Assembly (NCBI GenBank): GCA_034142505.1
Contig: JAWZDV010000095.1
Coordinates: 42,509 to 106,508, forward strand
Reading direction: 5' to 3'
Origin: Hungatella_A sp034142505
GTDB taxonomy: Bacteria; Bacillota; Clostridia; Lachnospirales; Lachnospiraceae
DNA length: 64,000 nt
In this document: piece by piece, positions 7,500 to 15,414 of the stretch
Layout: each line of letters starts with the position of its first letter
Position numbering within the stretch: position 1 is the first letter of the stretch
Notes under the pieces: model-generated
Seen by the model: only the letters and a program-made list of their open reading frames with translations
Told to the model about the DNA's origin: nothing
The model's database searches: none
Position numbers and translations under genes: made by a program

Positions 7500-7946
7500 C
7501 TATTTAGACATGGCGGCCAGCGTCTCATTGACCACCTTGCCATCCGCTTTCCCTTTTACCTTCGGCATCAGAACCTTCATGATCTTTCCCTTGTCGGCCG
7601 CTGTCGGGGTCTCAATTCCCAGCTCGGCCAGCACACCCGCAATCACCTCTTTGATCTGCTCCACGCTCATATCCTCCGGCGCAAACTCCTTGTATACGGC
7701 AATCCGTGCCGCCGCCTCTTCCCGGATATCCGCGCGGTCCGCCGGAGCCGTGTCAAAGGTCTCCTGGCACTGCTTGATCTCCTTCTTGACGATGGCATTT
7801 TCTTCCTCCTCCGTCAGCGGGGATCTCTTGTCAATCTCAGAATTTTTAAGCGCACTGAGCAGCATGGACAGCGAATCTTTTCTCGCCTTATCCTTGGCCT
7901 TCATGGCCTCCACCATAGCCGCTCTGATCACATCAATCTTGCTCAT
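7500..7946 (-). CDS. GatB/YqeY domain protein
   Basis: 148 residues of the YqeY family, which shares the C-terminal tRNA-binding-like helical domain of the amidotransferase subunit GatB; its cellular role is not settled. Family features are MVEAMKAKDKARKDSLSMLLSALKNSEID and the C-terminal MPKVKGKADGKVVNE. The ATG at 7946 with AAGGAGG at 8 nt is the family start; the frame open to 8030 is not needed. It is 22 nt upstream of the M20 peptidase and 64 nt downstream of prfC, so the three genes probably share a transcript. Confidence 0.92.
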   Translation of the reverse strand: MSKIDVIRAAMVEAMKAKDKARKDSLSMLLSALKNSEIDKRSPLTEEEENAIVKKEIKQCQETFDTAPADRADIREEAAARIAVYKEFAPEDMSVEQIKEVIAGVLAELGIETPTAADKGKIMKVLMPKVKGKADGKVVNETLAAMSK

Positions 7947-8010
7947 AGCCAATGCCTCCTTCTCTTCTATCAGATCCGGCCGTGTTCCCGGCCGTCTCTC
8001 CTCATCCCGC

Positions 8011-9603
8011 TTAATTCCGCCCAAACTCACTGAGCTTCAATCCGGGATTGCGTTCCTCCACCATGCCGACGCTCCAGCTGTTGACAAACAATAACAGCGG
8101 ATTGTCCTTCAAATCTTTGATCCGTTTCATATCGGACGTGCCCTGGATCTTCGCCACATCCACTTCTTCTTTATTCTCCACCCAGCGGATATATTCGTAA
8201 GGAAGCTTCTCCAGCTTCACTTCCACGTTGTATTCATTTTCCAGGCGGTAGGTCAGCACCTCAAACTGAAGCACACCAACCACACCGACGATGATCTCCT
8301 CCATACCGGTATTGAACTCCTGGAAAATCTGGATGGCGCCCTCCTGGGCGATCTGGCTGACGCCCTTGATAAACTGCTTCCGCTTCATGGTATCAATCTG
8401 GCGCACCCTTGCAAAATGCTCCGGCGCGAACGTGGGAATCCCTTCAAACTCAAACTTCTCATTGGAAGCGCAGATCGTATCCCCGATGGCGAAAATTCCC
8501 GGATCAAACACTCCGATAATATCTCCGGCATAAGCTTCGTCCACAATCTTCCGGTCCTGGGCCATCATCTGCTGGGGCTGGTTTAGACGAATCTTTCGTC
8601 CCCCTTGCACATGGTTGACCTCCATCCCCGCCTCAAACTTCCCGGACACAATTCTCATAAATGCTATTCTGTCCCGGTGGGCCTTGTTCATATTCGCCTG
8701 AATCTTGAACACAAACGCGGAGAAATCCTCCTTAAACGGATCGATAATGCCGTCCACCGTCTTTCTCGGAAGCGGTGATGTGGTCATTTTCAGAAAATGC
8801 TCCAAAAATGTCTCCACTCCAAAGTTGGTCAGCGCCGATCCGAAAAATGCCGGAGACAGCTTGCCCTGGCTCACCAGGTCCATATCAAACTCATCGCTGG
8901 CGCCGTCCAGCAGCTCGATGTCCTCCATCAGCTGTCCATGGTAATCCGGCCCAACCAGCCAGTTTAACTGCGGATCGCCAAGCTCCACCTCCGTGGATTC
9001 CACTTCCTTCTGCCCGTTCATGGCGGCTGTAAAGGTGGTGATCTTCTTCGTCTGCCGGTCATAGACACCCTTAAAATTCTTCCCGCAGCCAATAGGCCAG
9101 TTCACCGGACAAGTCCGAATCCCCAGCACCGTCTCGATCTCGTCCATCAGTTCAAAGGGATCTCTCGCCTCCCGGTCCATCTTGTTGATAAAAGTAAAAA
9201 TTGGAATATTCCGCAGCAGACACACCTTGAATAACTTGATCGTCTGCGCCTCCACACCTTTGGACGCGTCAATAACCATCACGGCCGAGTCCGCCGCCAT
9301 CAGGGTCCGGTAGGTATCCTCCGAGAAATCCTGATGCCCCGGGGTATCCAATATGTTAATGCAGTAGCCCTCGTAATTAAACTGCAGCACCGACGAGGTG
9401 ACCGAGATTCCACGCTCCTTCTCAATCTCCATCCAGTCCGACACCGCATGCTTTGCCGTCTTCTTCCCCTTGACGGAACCGGCCAGGTTGATGGCGCCTC
9501 CGTAGAGAAGAAACTTCTCCGTCAATGTGGTCTTACCGGCATCCGGGTGGGAGATGATGGCAAAGGTTCTTCGTTTTTTAATTTCTTCTGTTATTGTTGA
9601 CAA
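8011..9603 (-). CDS. prfC: Peptide chain release factor 3
   Basis: 530 residues. RF3 is a GTPase that recycles RF1/RF2 from the ribosome after termination. G1 HPDAGKTTLTEKFLLYGG, G3 DTPGHQDFSEDTYRT and G4 NKMDREARDPFEL are present, and length fits the family. The start is TTG at 9603 with GGAGGA at 8-9 nt; no ATG is available in the right place. A small hairpin at 9624-9640 presents GGAGGAA in its loop just upstream of the true ribosome site. The gene has its own promoter at 9663-9691. Confidence 0.96.
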   Translation of the reverse strand: MSTITEEIKKRRTFAIISHPDAGKTTLTEKFLLYGGAINLAGSVKGKKTAKHAVSDWMEIEKERGISVTSSVLQFNYEGYCINILDTPGHQDFSEDTYRTLMAADSAVMVIDASKGVEAQTIKLFKVCLLRNIPIFTFINKMDREARDPFELMDEIETVLGIRTCPVNWPIGCGKNFKGVYDRQTKKITTFTAAMNGQKEVESTEVELGDPQLNWLVGPDYHGQLMEDIELLDGASDEFDMDLVSQGKLSPAFFGSALTNFGVETFLEHFLKMTTSPLPRKTVDGIIDPFKEDFSAFVFKIQANMNKAHRDRIAFMRIVSGKFEAGMEVNHVQGGRKIRLNQPQQMMAQDRKIVDEAYAGDIIGVFDPGIFAIGDTICASNEKFEFEGIPTFAPEHFARVRQIDTMKRKQFIKGVSQIAQEGAIQIFQEFNTGMEEIIVGVVGVLQFEVLTYRLENEYNVEVKLEKLPYEYIRWVENKEEVDVAKIQGTSDMKRIKDLKDNPLLLFVNSWSVGMVEERNPGLKLSEFGRN

Positions 9604-9662
9604 AATATAGTTCCTCCAGTTCCCCCTGCCTTCCTCCGGCAGAGAGTGTAAATCGCTTATTT

Positions 9663-9691
9663 ATTGTATTATTAAACCTTTCGAAAGTCAA
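9663..9691 (-). promoter_or_regulatory. Promoter of prfC-yqeY-M20 unit
   Basis: TTGACT (9686-9691) and TACAAT (9663-9668), 17-nt spacer, minus strand, about 60 nt before the TTG start. Confidence 0.75.
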
Positions 9692-9717
9692 GCCGCCCAC
9701 AGGGCCGCCGTTTTGCA

Positions 9718-10539
9718 TTACAGTCCGCCCAGCCAGGTCTTAGCAAGTCCAACCCAGCTCTGGCAGCTCGGAATATTCAAACCGGCGTACTGTCCATGCC
9801 CGGACGTCTCCTCATTGGCCAGAGATGAGCCGTGGCCGCCATGGGGATAGATATGCAGTTCAAAATTTACGCCCTCCCTGCGAAGAGCCGACGCCAGCAG
9901 CATGCTGTTCTCCACCGGCACCGTCGCGTCCTCATAGGTATGCCAGATAAATGCCGGCACCGTATCCGCCGTCACGTGAAGTTCCAGCGACACCTTCTGC
10001 CGCTCCTCCTCAGATGCCTCTTCCCCCAGCAGGTTGTCGATGGAACCCTGATGGGCAAATTCTCCCGCCGTGATCACCGGATATCCCAGCAGCATGGCCG
10101 ACGGCCGAATCTCCAATGCCGTCCTCCCGATGGCCTGGTACACAAACTCCTGATTCCAGAACACACCCAGACTGCAGGCCAAATGTCCCGCCGCCGAGAA
10201 GCCGCAGACCACAATCCGGTCCGGGTCCACCAGCCAGTCGTCGCTGTGCTCCCGAAGGACAGCCACCGCCTTTGCCAGTTCCATCAAAGAAGTGGGGAAA
10301 CGGCTGGGTGCCACACTGTAATCCAGGAGAAATCCATGATATCCCATCGCCAGAAACTGCATAATCACCGGCTCACTCTCCCGGTCCGACCGCCTTGCAT
10401 ACGCGCCGCCCGGACACACAATCACCGCCGGTCTCTTCTTCCCAGGCGCCACACTCACCTCATCAAGCAGATAACTATTCAGAACCGCCGGTCCTTCCAC
10501 CTGACCCGGCACAGTAATCTCCATCTTTTCGTATCTCAT
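9718..10539 (-). CDS. Alpha/beta hydrolase, acetyl-xylan-esterase-like (BD-FAE/Axe2 type)
   Basis: 273 residues, no signal peptide, so cytosolic. The oxyanion segment RPAVIVCPGGAYARRSDRE, nucleophile elbow GFSAAGHLA and late PHGGHGSS (catalytic His) define a short-chain esterase of the family often annotated as endo-1,4-beta-xylanase or acetylesterase. VPAFIWHTYEDATVPVENS carries the probable acid residue. It could remove acetyl or other acyl groups from imported sugars, but the substrate cannot be read from sequence. ATG at 10539 is preferred over an in-frame TTG at 10554; the ribosome site (GAGGGTGA) is moderate. It follows coaBC by 47 nt and is probably co-transcribed. Confidence 0.85.
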   Translation of the reverse strand: MRYEKMEITVPGQVEGPAVLNSYLLDEVSVAPGKKRPAVIVCPGGAYARRSDRESEPVIMQFLAMGYHGFLLDYSVAPSRFPTSLMELAKAVAVLREHSDDWLVDPDRIVVCGFSAAGHLACSLGVFWNQEFVYQAIGRTALEIRPSAMLLGYPVITAGEFAHQGSIDNLLGEEASEEERQKVSLELHVTADTVPAFIWHTYEDATVPVENSMLLASALRREGVNFELHIYPHGGHGSSLANEETSGHGQYAGLNIPSCQSWVGLAKTWLGGL

Positions 10540-10586
10540 CTTTCTCACCCTCAATTCTCATATTTTGCTTGTTTCAGCCTTACCTC

Positions 10587-11792
10587 TCAACACCATTTCG
10601 CCAGAATCTCATCCAGCAGCCGGCCGGCCACCTCATCCTTGCTCATCTTTTCCAGTTCCAGTTCCCCGTCCTTGGTAATAATCGTCACCACATTGGTATC
10701 CGTTCCAAATCCGGCGCCGTCCACCTTCAAGTTGTTGGCCACGATCATATCCAGGTTTTTCCTCTCCAGCTTCTCCCTGGAATTCTCCAGCATATTCTGG
10801 GTCTCCATGGAAAAGCCGCACAGAAACTGCCCGGCCCTCTTGTGGGCGCCCAGAAACCCAAGAATGTCGTCGGTCCGCTCCAGTTCCACAGACAGTTCCC
10901 CGTCCTTCTTCTTCATCTTCTCATCCGCCACCTGCTTTGGCCGGTAATCCGCCACCGCGGCCGCCTTGATGATGATGTCCTGTTCCCCGCTGACCGCTGT
11001 CACCGCTTCATACATCTGCTTCGCACTCTCCACCGGCACCAGCCTGGCAAACCGGGGCGCATCTATCGATACCGGTCCGCTGACCAGCGTCACCTCCGCT
11101 CCCCGCAGGGACGCCATCTTCGCAATCGCATACCCCATCTTCCCGGTGGAATGATTGGTGATAAACCGCACCGGATCGATGGCTTCCCTCGTCGGCCCGG
11201 CCGTCACCAGCACCTTCTTCCCCACCAGATCCTTCTTATATCCCACTGCCTTCACAAGGTAATCAAGCAGCACCTCCGGCTCCGGCATCTTCCCGGCTCC
11301 GGTATCTCCGCAGGCCAAATATCCCACCGCCGGTTTGATCACTTCCATCCCATACGCCTCACAGCGTTTTAAATTGTCCTGCAGAATGGGATTCTCATAC
11401 ATATGGGTATTCATGGCCGGCGCGATGATCTTATGGCACCCACAGGCCAAAAATGTGGTCGTCAGCATATCATCCGCGATCCCATGGCATATCTTCCCAA
11501 TCACATTCGCCGAGGCCGGCGCGATGAGAAATACATCCGCCCGCTTCGCCAGCGACACATGCTCCACACTGTACTCAAAATTCCGGTCAAAGGTATCCAC
11601 CAGACATTTCTTCCCCGTCAGACTCTCAAATGTCACCGGGGTGATAAACTCCGTGGCGTTCTTCGTCATGATTACTTCCACATCTGCATGCATTTTTTTG
11701 AGCATACTGGCTAATCCTGCTATCTTATAAGCGGCAATACTTCCGGTCACCCCAAGCACCACCGTCTTCCCTTCCAACGCTGATCCAAACAA
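10587..11792 (-). CDS. coaBC: Bifunctional phosphopantothenoylcysteine decarboxylase / phosphopantothenate-cysteine ligase
   Basis: 401 residues. The N-terminal half is the FMN-dependent CoaC flavoprotein (GVTGSIAAYK; PAMNTHMYENP with the active-site PxMNxxMW-like motif), the C-terminal half the CTP-dependent CoaB ligase (VTAGPTREAIDPVRFITNHSTGKMG; ANNL). Together they turn 4'-phosphopantothenate into 4'-phosphopantetheine for coenzyme A. The start is set at TTG 11792 because AGGAGG lies 7 nt upstream; the ATG at 11810 would place that ribosome site inside the coding region. Divergent from coaX, another CoA gene, across 93 bp. Confidence 0.95.
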   Translation of the reverse strand: MFGSALEGKTVVLGVTGSIAAYKIAGLASMLKKMHADVEVIMTKNATEFITPVTFESLTGKKCLVDTFDRNFEYSVEHVSLAKRADVFLIAPASANVIGKICHGIADDMLTTTFLACGCHKIIAPAMNTHMYENPILQDNLKRCEAYGMEVIKPAVGYLACGDTGAGKMPEPEVLLDYLVKAVGYKKDLVGKKVLVTAGPTREAIDPVRFITNHSTGKMGYAIAKMASLRGAEVTLVSGPVSIDAPRFARLVPVESAKQMYEAVTAVSGEQDIIIKAAAVADYRPKQVADEKMKKKDGELSVELERTDDILGFLGAHKRAGQFLCGFSMETQNMLENSREKLERKNLDMIVANNLKVDGAGFGTDTNVVTIITKDGELELEKMSKDEVAGRLLDEILAKWC

Positions 11793-11846
11793 ACTAGTTC
11801 CTCCTATCATACGCTTTCGTTGTATTTACGCCCAAAATATGATAGG

Positions 11847-11875
11847 ATTATAACACAATTTACCCGCAATGGAAA
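11847..11875 (-). promoter_or_regulatory. Promoter of coaBC
   Basis: TTTCCA (11870-11875) and TATAAT (11847-11852), 17-nt spacer, minus strand. The -35 overlaps the coaX ribosome site region on the other strand, so divergent expression may interfere. Confidence 0.55.
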
Positions 11876-11885
11876 GGAGTCACTT

Positions 11886-12650
11886 ATGATTTTAGCATTG
11901 GATATGGGCAACACCAACATCGTGGTCGGCGGGATTGACAACGAGAAAACTTATTTTGTGGAACGCATCACGACGGACCACATCAAGACATCGCTGGAAT
12001 ACGCCGTCAGCATTAAAAATATACTGGAAATCCATCACATTGATTCGTCTGAGATTGAGGGCGCCATCGTATCCTCCGTGGTACCGCCATTAAATGCCAC
12101 CCTCTCCTCCGCCATCAAAAAAATCCTGGGCTTCCGTCCCAAGCTGGTGGGCTCCGGAATGAAGACCGGGCTGAACATCAATATGGACAATCCAAAGACC
12201 GTGGGCAGCGATTTGATCGTCGGCGCCGTAGCCGCCATCAAGGAATATCCCTGTCCCCTCATCATCATCGATATGGGCACCGCCACCACCATCTGCTGCG
12301 TGGATGCAGGCGGCAGCTACATCGGCGGCATCATTTATCCGGGACTCAAGATCTCCCTAGAGACCTTGTCCAGCCGCACCGCCCAGCTGCCCAACATCAG
12401 CCTGGACATTCCCCCGCGCGTCATCGGCAAAAATACCATCGACTGTATGCGCAGCGGCATCATGTACGGCAATGCTGGGATGCTAGACGGCGTAATCGAC
12501 CGGATGGAGGAAGAGCTCGGACAAAAAGCCACAATTCTGGCTACCGGCGGCCTCTCCCGCTTCATCGCTCCACTATGCAGACATACCATTATATACGAAG
12601 AAGATTTGATGTTAAAGGGGTTACTGATCCTTTATAATAAAAATAAATAG
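11886..12650 (+). CDS. coaX: Type III pantothenate kinase
   Basis: 254 residues of the CoaX ASKHA-fold kinases, which phosphorylate pantothenate in the first step of CoA synthesis and are not inhibited by CoA. The phosphate motif LALDMGNTNIVVGG, the IIDMGTATTICCVD segment and GGIIYPGL are characteristic. The ATG at 11886 follows AAAGGAG by 6-7 nt; the longer frame from 11820 runs through the promoter region and is rejected. Confidence 0.95.
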   Translation: MILALDMGNTNIVVGGIDNEKTYFVERITTDHIKTSLEYAVSIKNILEIHHIDSSEIEGAIVSSVVPPLNATLSSAIKKILGFRPKLVGSGMKTGLNINMDNPKTVGSDLIVGAVAAIKEYPCPLIIIDMGTATTICCVDAGGSYIGGIIYPGLKISLETLSSRTAQLPNISLDIPPRVIGKNTIDCMRSGIMYGNAGMLDGVIDRMEEELGQKATILATGGLSRFIAPLCRHTIIYEEDLMLKGLLILYNKNK

Positions 12651-12687
12651 ACGCCAAAAACTGGCAGAGAAAATTAATTACCCAATC

Positions 12688-12717
12688 GTATAAAAGCCAT
12701 CCATTACGTGCATCATT
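12688..12717 (+). promoter_or_regulatory. Possible sigma-F/sigma-G promoter before sigG
   Basis: GTATA (12688-12692) and CATCATT (12711-12717) separated by 18 nt resemble forespore promoters (GYATA, then CATnnTA). The match at -10 is imperfect. Position about 40 nt upstream of the start is right for the known sigma-F control of sigG. Confidence 0.35.
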
Positions 12718-12755
12718 CCTTTATATCCAAAAAGAATGATGTGGAGGTAATGGAC

Positions 12756-13532
12756 ATGTCAATATACAAAGTAGAAATCTGCGGGGTTAACACTTCAAAG
12801 CTCCCACTTCTGAGCAACGAGGAGAAAGAAATCCTCTTCAAACGCATCCAGAACGGAGACCAGGAAGCCCGGGAACAATACATTAAGGGCAACTTGAGAC
12901 TGGTTCTCAGCGTCATCCAGCGATTCTCCAACAGCAATGAAAATGTGGATGATCTGTTCCAGATTGGCTGCATCGGCCTGATCAAAGCCATCGACAACTT
13001 CGATATCACCCAGAATGTACGGTTCTCAACCTACGCGGTTCCTATGATCCTGGGTGAGGTGCGCCGTTACTTACGGGATAATAATTCCATCCGCGTCAGC
13101 CGTTCCCTGCGCGACACCGCCTACAAGGCCATCTATGCCAAAGAAGCTCTGACCCGCAAAAATCTCCGGGACCCGTCCATCATGGAGATCGCAGACGAGA
13201 TCGGCATGAGCAAGGAGGAGATCACCTACGCTTTAGATGCCATCCAGACCCCGGTCAGCCTCTACGAGCCGGTCTTCACCGACGGCGGCGATCCGCTCTA
13301 TGTCATGGACCAGATCAGCGACAAGAAGAACTTAGAGGAAAACTGGGTGGAGGATCTCTCCCTGAGTGAGGCCATGAAGCGCCTCCCCGAGCGGGAACGC
13401 CACATTATCGACATGCGCTTCTTCGAGGGCAAGACCCAGACCGAGGTGGCCGAGGAAGTCGGCATCAGCCAGGCCCAGGTCAGCCGCCTGGAGAAAAATG
13501 CATTAAAATCCATGAGAAATTATTTAAGTTAA
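12756..13532 (+). CDS. sigG: Forespore sigma factor sigma-G
   Basis: 258 residues, the family length. The opening YKVEICGVNTSKLPLLSNEE is the sigma-G N-terminus, region 2 has NVDDLFQIGCIGLIKAIDNFD and region 4 ends in the helix-turn-helix TQTEVAEEVGISQAQVSRLEK. It directs late forespore genes. The ATG at 12756 is chosen: GGAGG lies 8 nt before it and only 2 nt before the alternative ATG at 12750. It is on the opposite strand to sigE-spoIIGA, whereas spoIIGA-sigE-sigG usually run in one direction. Confidence 0.96.
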   Translation: MSIYKVEICGVNTSKLPLLSNEEKEILFKRIQNGDQEAREQYIKGNLRLVLSVIQRFSNSNENVDDLFQIGCIGLIKAIDNFDITQNVRFSTYAVPMILGEVRRYLRDNNSIRVSRSLRDTAYKAIYAKEALTRKNLRDPSIMEIADEIGMSKEEITYALDAIQTPVSLYEPVFTDGGDPLYVMDQISDKKNLEENWVEDLSLSEAMKRLPERERHIIDMRFFEGKTQTEVAEEVGISQAQVSRLEKNALKSMRNYLS

Positions 13533-13549
13533 CTTCCAATTCCTCACAT

Positions 13550-13597
13550 AAAAAGCCGAGAGGACCTGCTTATCACACCAGGTCCTCTCTTTCTTTT
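13550..13597 (+). terminator. Bidirectional terminator between sigG and sigE
   Basis: Perfect 11-bp stem (13558-13568 with 13579-13589), T-rich tail on the plus strand and AAAAA on the other side, so it serves both convergent genes. Confidence 0.9.
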
Positions 13598-13610
13598 TCC
13601 CTATCAAACT

Positions 13611-14351
13611 TTATTCAAACCGCACGATCTCTTTTTTCAGCCGCTTCATGATCTTCTTCTCCAGCCTGGAGATATAGGACTGGGAGATTCCAAGCAGATC
13701 CGCCACTTCCTTCTGCGTCATCTCATCCCCGTCCGCATTGGTCAGCCCGAACCGCAGCTCCACAATCCGCTTCTCCCTGGGACTTAACCGGTCGATAGCC
13801 GAATTTAACAGACTCCGCTCCGTCTCGTGCTCCAGATTCCGGTAGATAATGTCCTCATCCGTCCCCAGAATATCCGACAGCAGCAGTTCGTTGCCGTCCC
13901 AGTCCACATTTAACGGCTCATCGATGGAAACCTCCATCTTCGTCTTGTTATTCCGGCGCAGGTACATGAGAATCTCATTTTCAATACACCGGGACGCGTA
14001 GGTGGCCAGCTTGATGTTCTTCTCCGGATTGAAGGTGTTGATGGCCTTGATAAGACCGATGGTACCGATGGAAATCAAATCCTCCACACCGACGCTGGTA
14101 TTGTCAAACTTCTTGGCTATGTACACCACCAGCCTCAAATTGTGCTCAATTAAGGTGGATTTTGCCTCTCCTTCCTCCTCCGTTCCGAGGCGCTCGATCA
14201 TCTTCGCCTCCTCCTCGCTGCAAAGGGGCGCCGGCAGAATGTCCGCTCCACCGATATAGTGAACCTCCCCCTGCTTCTGAAACAGCATCGTCTTGAAGCT
14301 GGGTACGGATTTAAACTGAAAACGATTTGGTATGGATACTTTAATCACCAC
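13611..14351 (-). CDS. sigE: Mother-cell sigma factor sigma-E (pro-form)
   Basis: 246 residues. Region 2 NTSVGVEDLISIGTIGLIKAINTFNPEKNIKLATYASRCIENEILMYLRR and region 4 MTQKEVADLLGISQSYISRLEKKIMKRLKKE are diagnostic of sigma-E. About 20-30 N-terminal residues before YIGGADILPAPL form the pro-sequence that SpoIIGA removes. The start is GTG at 14351 with AAGGAGG at 8 nt; the ribosome site overlaps the end of spoIIGA, 15 nt upstream. Confidence 0.96.
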   Translation of the reverse strand: MVIKVSIPNRFQFKSVPSFKTMLFQKQGEVHYIGGADILPAPLCSEEEAKMIERLGTEEEGEAKSTLIEHNLRLVVYIAKKFDNTSVGVEDLISIGTIGLIKAINTFNPEKNIKLATYASRCIENEILMYLRRNNKTKMEVSIDEPLNVDWDGNELLLSDILGTDEDIIYRNLEHETERSLLNSAIDRLSPREKRIVELRFGLTNADGDEMTQKEVADLLGISQSYISRLEKKIMKRLKKEIVRFE

Positions 14352-14366
14352 TTGTAATTCCTCCTT

Positions 14367-15194
14367 CTAGTCCTGTTCTTCATGAAGCAGAATCTCATAA
14401 CTTCCGTCCCGGCACACCGGCTTTGGTGAAACCGCAATCAGCGGTCTTATGATGATCCGCTCTTCCTGTTCTTTCTTGATGACCATGGAATCCAAAAAGA
14501 TTCCCGGCATCATTCCCTCCTCTGTTCCAACGGTGTGAAACGGGATCAATCGTAAGGGATCTCCCTCCGTGTACAGTTCCTGCCAGACTCTCTCCGACAC
14601 CACGTGCACACTTTTTTTGCTCACCGGCTCATACAGCCGGTTTCCCGTATCCAGAAGCCCGATGGCTTTCGAGCTTTTCCCTCCCCGGATACAGGTCACT
14701 TCATACAAGCTGCTCTTCTCTCTTCGCACCTCCGTTACGGTAATCCAGAGATATTTAAGACCAAACACCGCCGAAGCGGCCAGCAGCGCCAATATGACAA
14801 GGGGCATTCCCTCCATGGGTTCACCCCGAATAAGTTGTTCTACATAGTACCCAATCCTCGTATGCTGGTATAGGGCGGTCATCATTCCCCCAAGAGCCGC
14901 ACTCACCAGGTACAGCCCAAACAACCCCTTTAACAATTCCCGGACTCCCTTCGTGTGAAGCGCCACCTTCACCATCAGGCTTCCTGCCAGCAGCAGACTG
15001 GATATCATCTGTATCCCCGGCGAAAACACCGGGTACACCGCCAGAATGCAGCTCCAAAACGCCCCCAGAGCGCCCGCAAGAACGATTCTTAAGATCGACG
15101 TCCGCACCTTAAGAATCGTCTTTAGGAGCCATAAAACCACAACATCCATGGCCATATTTACAAAAAACACAACATCTATGTATAAGTAATACAA
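14367..15194 (-). CDS. spoIIGA: Sigma-E processing peptidase SpoIIGA
   Basis: 275 residues if started at TTG 15194. Five membrane segments fill residues 1-150; the C-terminal domain has the aspartic-protease motif GLLDTGNRLYEPVSKKSV. It cleaves pro-sigma-E after a signal from the forespore. Family members open with a YYLYIDVVFFVN-like stretch, which begins at the TTG. The ATG at 15221 lacks a ribosome site and would lie at the predicted transcription start of the promoter at 15229-15262, so it is unlikely. The ribosome site for TTG is only moderate (GCGAGG). Confidence 0.9.
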   Translation of the reverse strand: MYYLYIDVVFFVNMAMDVVVLWLLKTILKVRTSILRIVLAGALGAFWSCILAVYPVFSPGIQMISSLLLAGSLMVKVALHTKGVRELLKGLFGLYLVSAALGGMMTALYQHTRIGYYVEQLIRGEPMEGMPLVILALLAASAVFGLKYLWITVTEVRREKSSLYEVTCIRGGKSSKAIGLLDTGNRLYEPVSKKSVHVVSERVWQELYTEGDPLRLIPFHTVGTEEGMMPGIFLDSMVIKKEQEERIIIRPLIAVSPKPVCRDGSYEILLHEEQD

Positions 15195-15228
15195 TCTGCC
15201 TCGCCCCACCCCCTGTCTCATGAAGAAT

Positions 15229-15262
15229 ATTATAGCCAGTTCGCCCTTCGAAATTTGTCAAA
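15229..15262 (-). promoter_or_regulatory. spoIIG-type promoter with long spacer and Spo0A box
   Basis: Minus-strand TTGACA (15256-15261) and TATAAT (15229-15234) are 21 nt apart. TTTGTCAAA (15254-15262, plus strand) is a full match to the 0A box TTTGTCRAA and overlaps the -35. A 22-nt spacer with 0A boxes at -35 is the hallmark of the B. subtilis spoIIG promoter, which sigma-A uses only with phosphorylated Spo0A. A weaker box (TTTGTCATG) lies near 15309-15317 in reverse. Confidence 0.65.
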
Positions 15263-15347
15263 CCAGCTACCAAAAACCTGTTTTTTTATCGGGAAAATCT
15301 GTCAGAACATGACAAAGAATTGCGCAATATTACGATATTTAAGACAC

Positions 15348-15397
15348 AAAAAGTCTGCCACAACGACTTAATCATCTAAGTCATCCTTGTGGCAGAC
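15348..15397 (-). terminator. Terminator of ftsZ
   Basis: Long two-part hairpin (15353-15370 with 15377-15397, small internal loop) followed on the minus strand by TTTTTG, just after the ftsZ stop. Confidence 0.88.
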
Positions 15398-15414
15398 TCG
15401 GGAATTCAACCATC

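Noticed and set aside
9832..10947. 371-codon plus-strand frame opposite the hydrolase and coaBC
   Set aside because: Antisense shadow spanning two well-supported genes; no family features.
15195..15221. ATG at 15221 as the spoIIGA start
   Set aside because: No ribosome site, and it coincides with the predicted transcription start of the spoIIG-type promoter.
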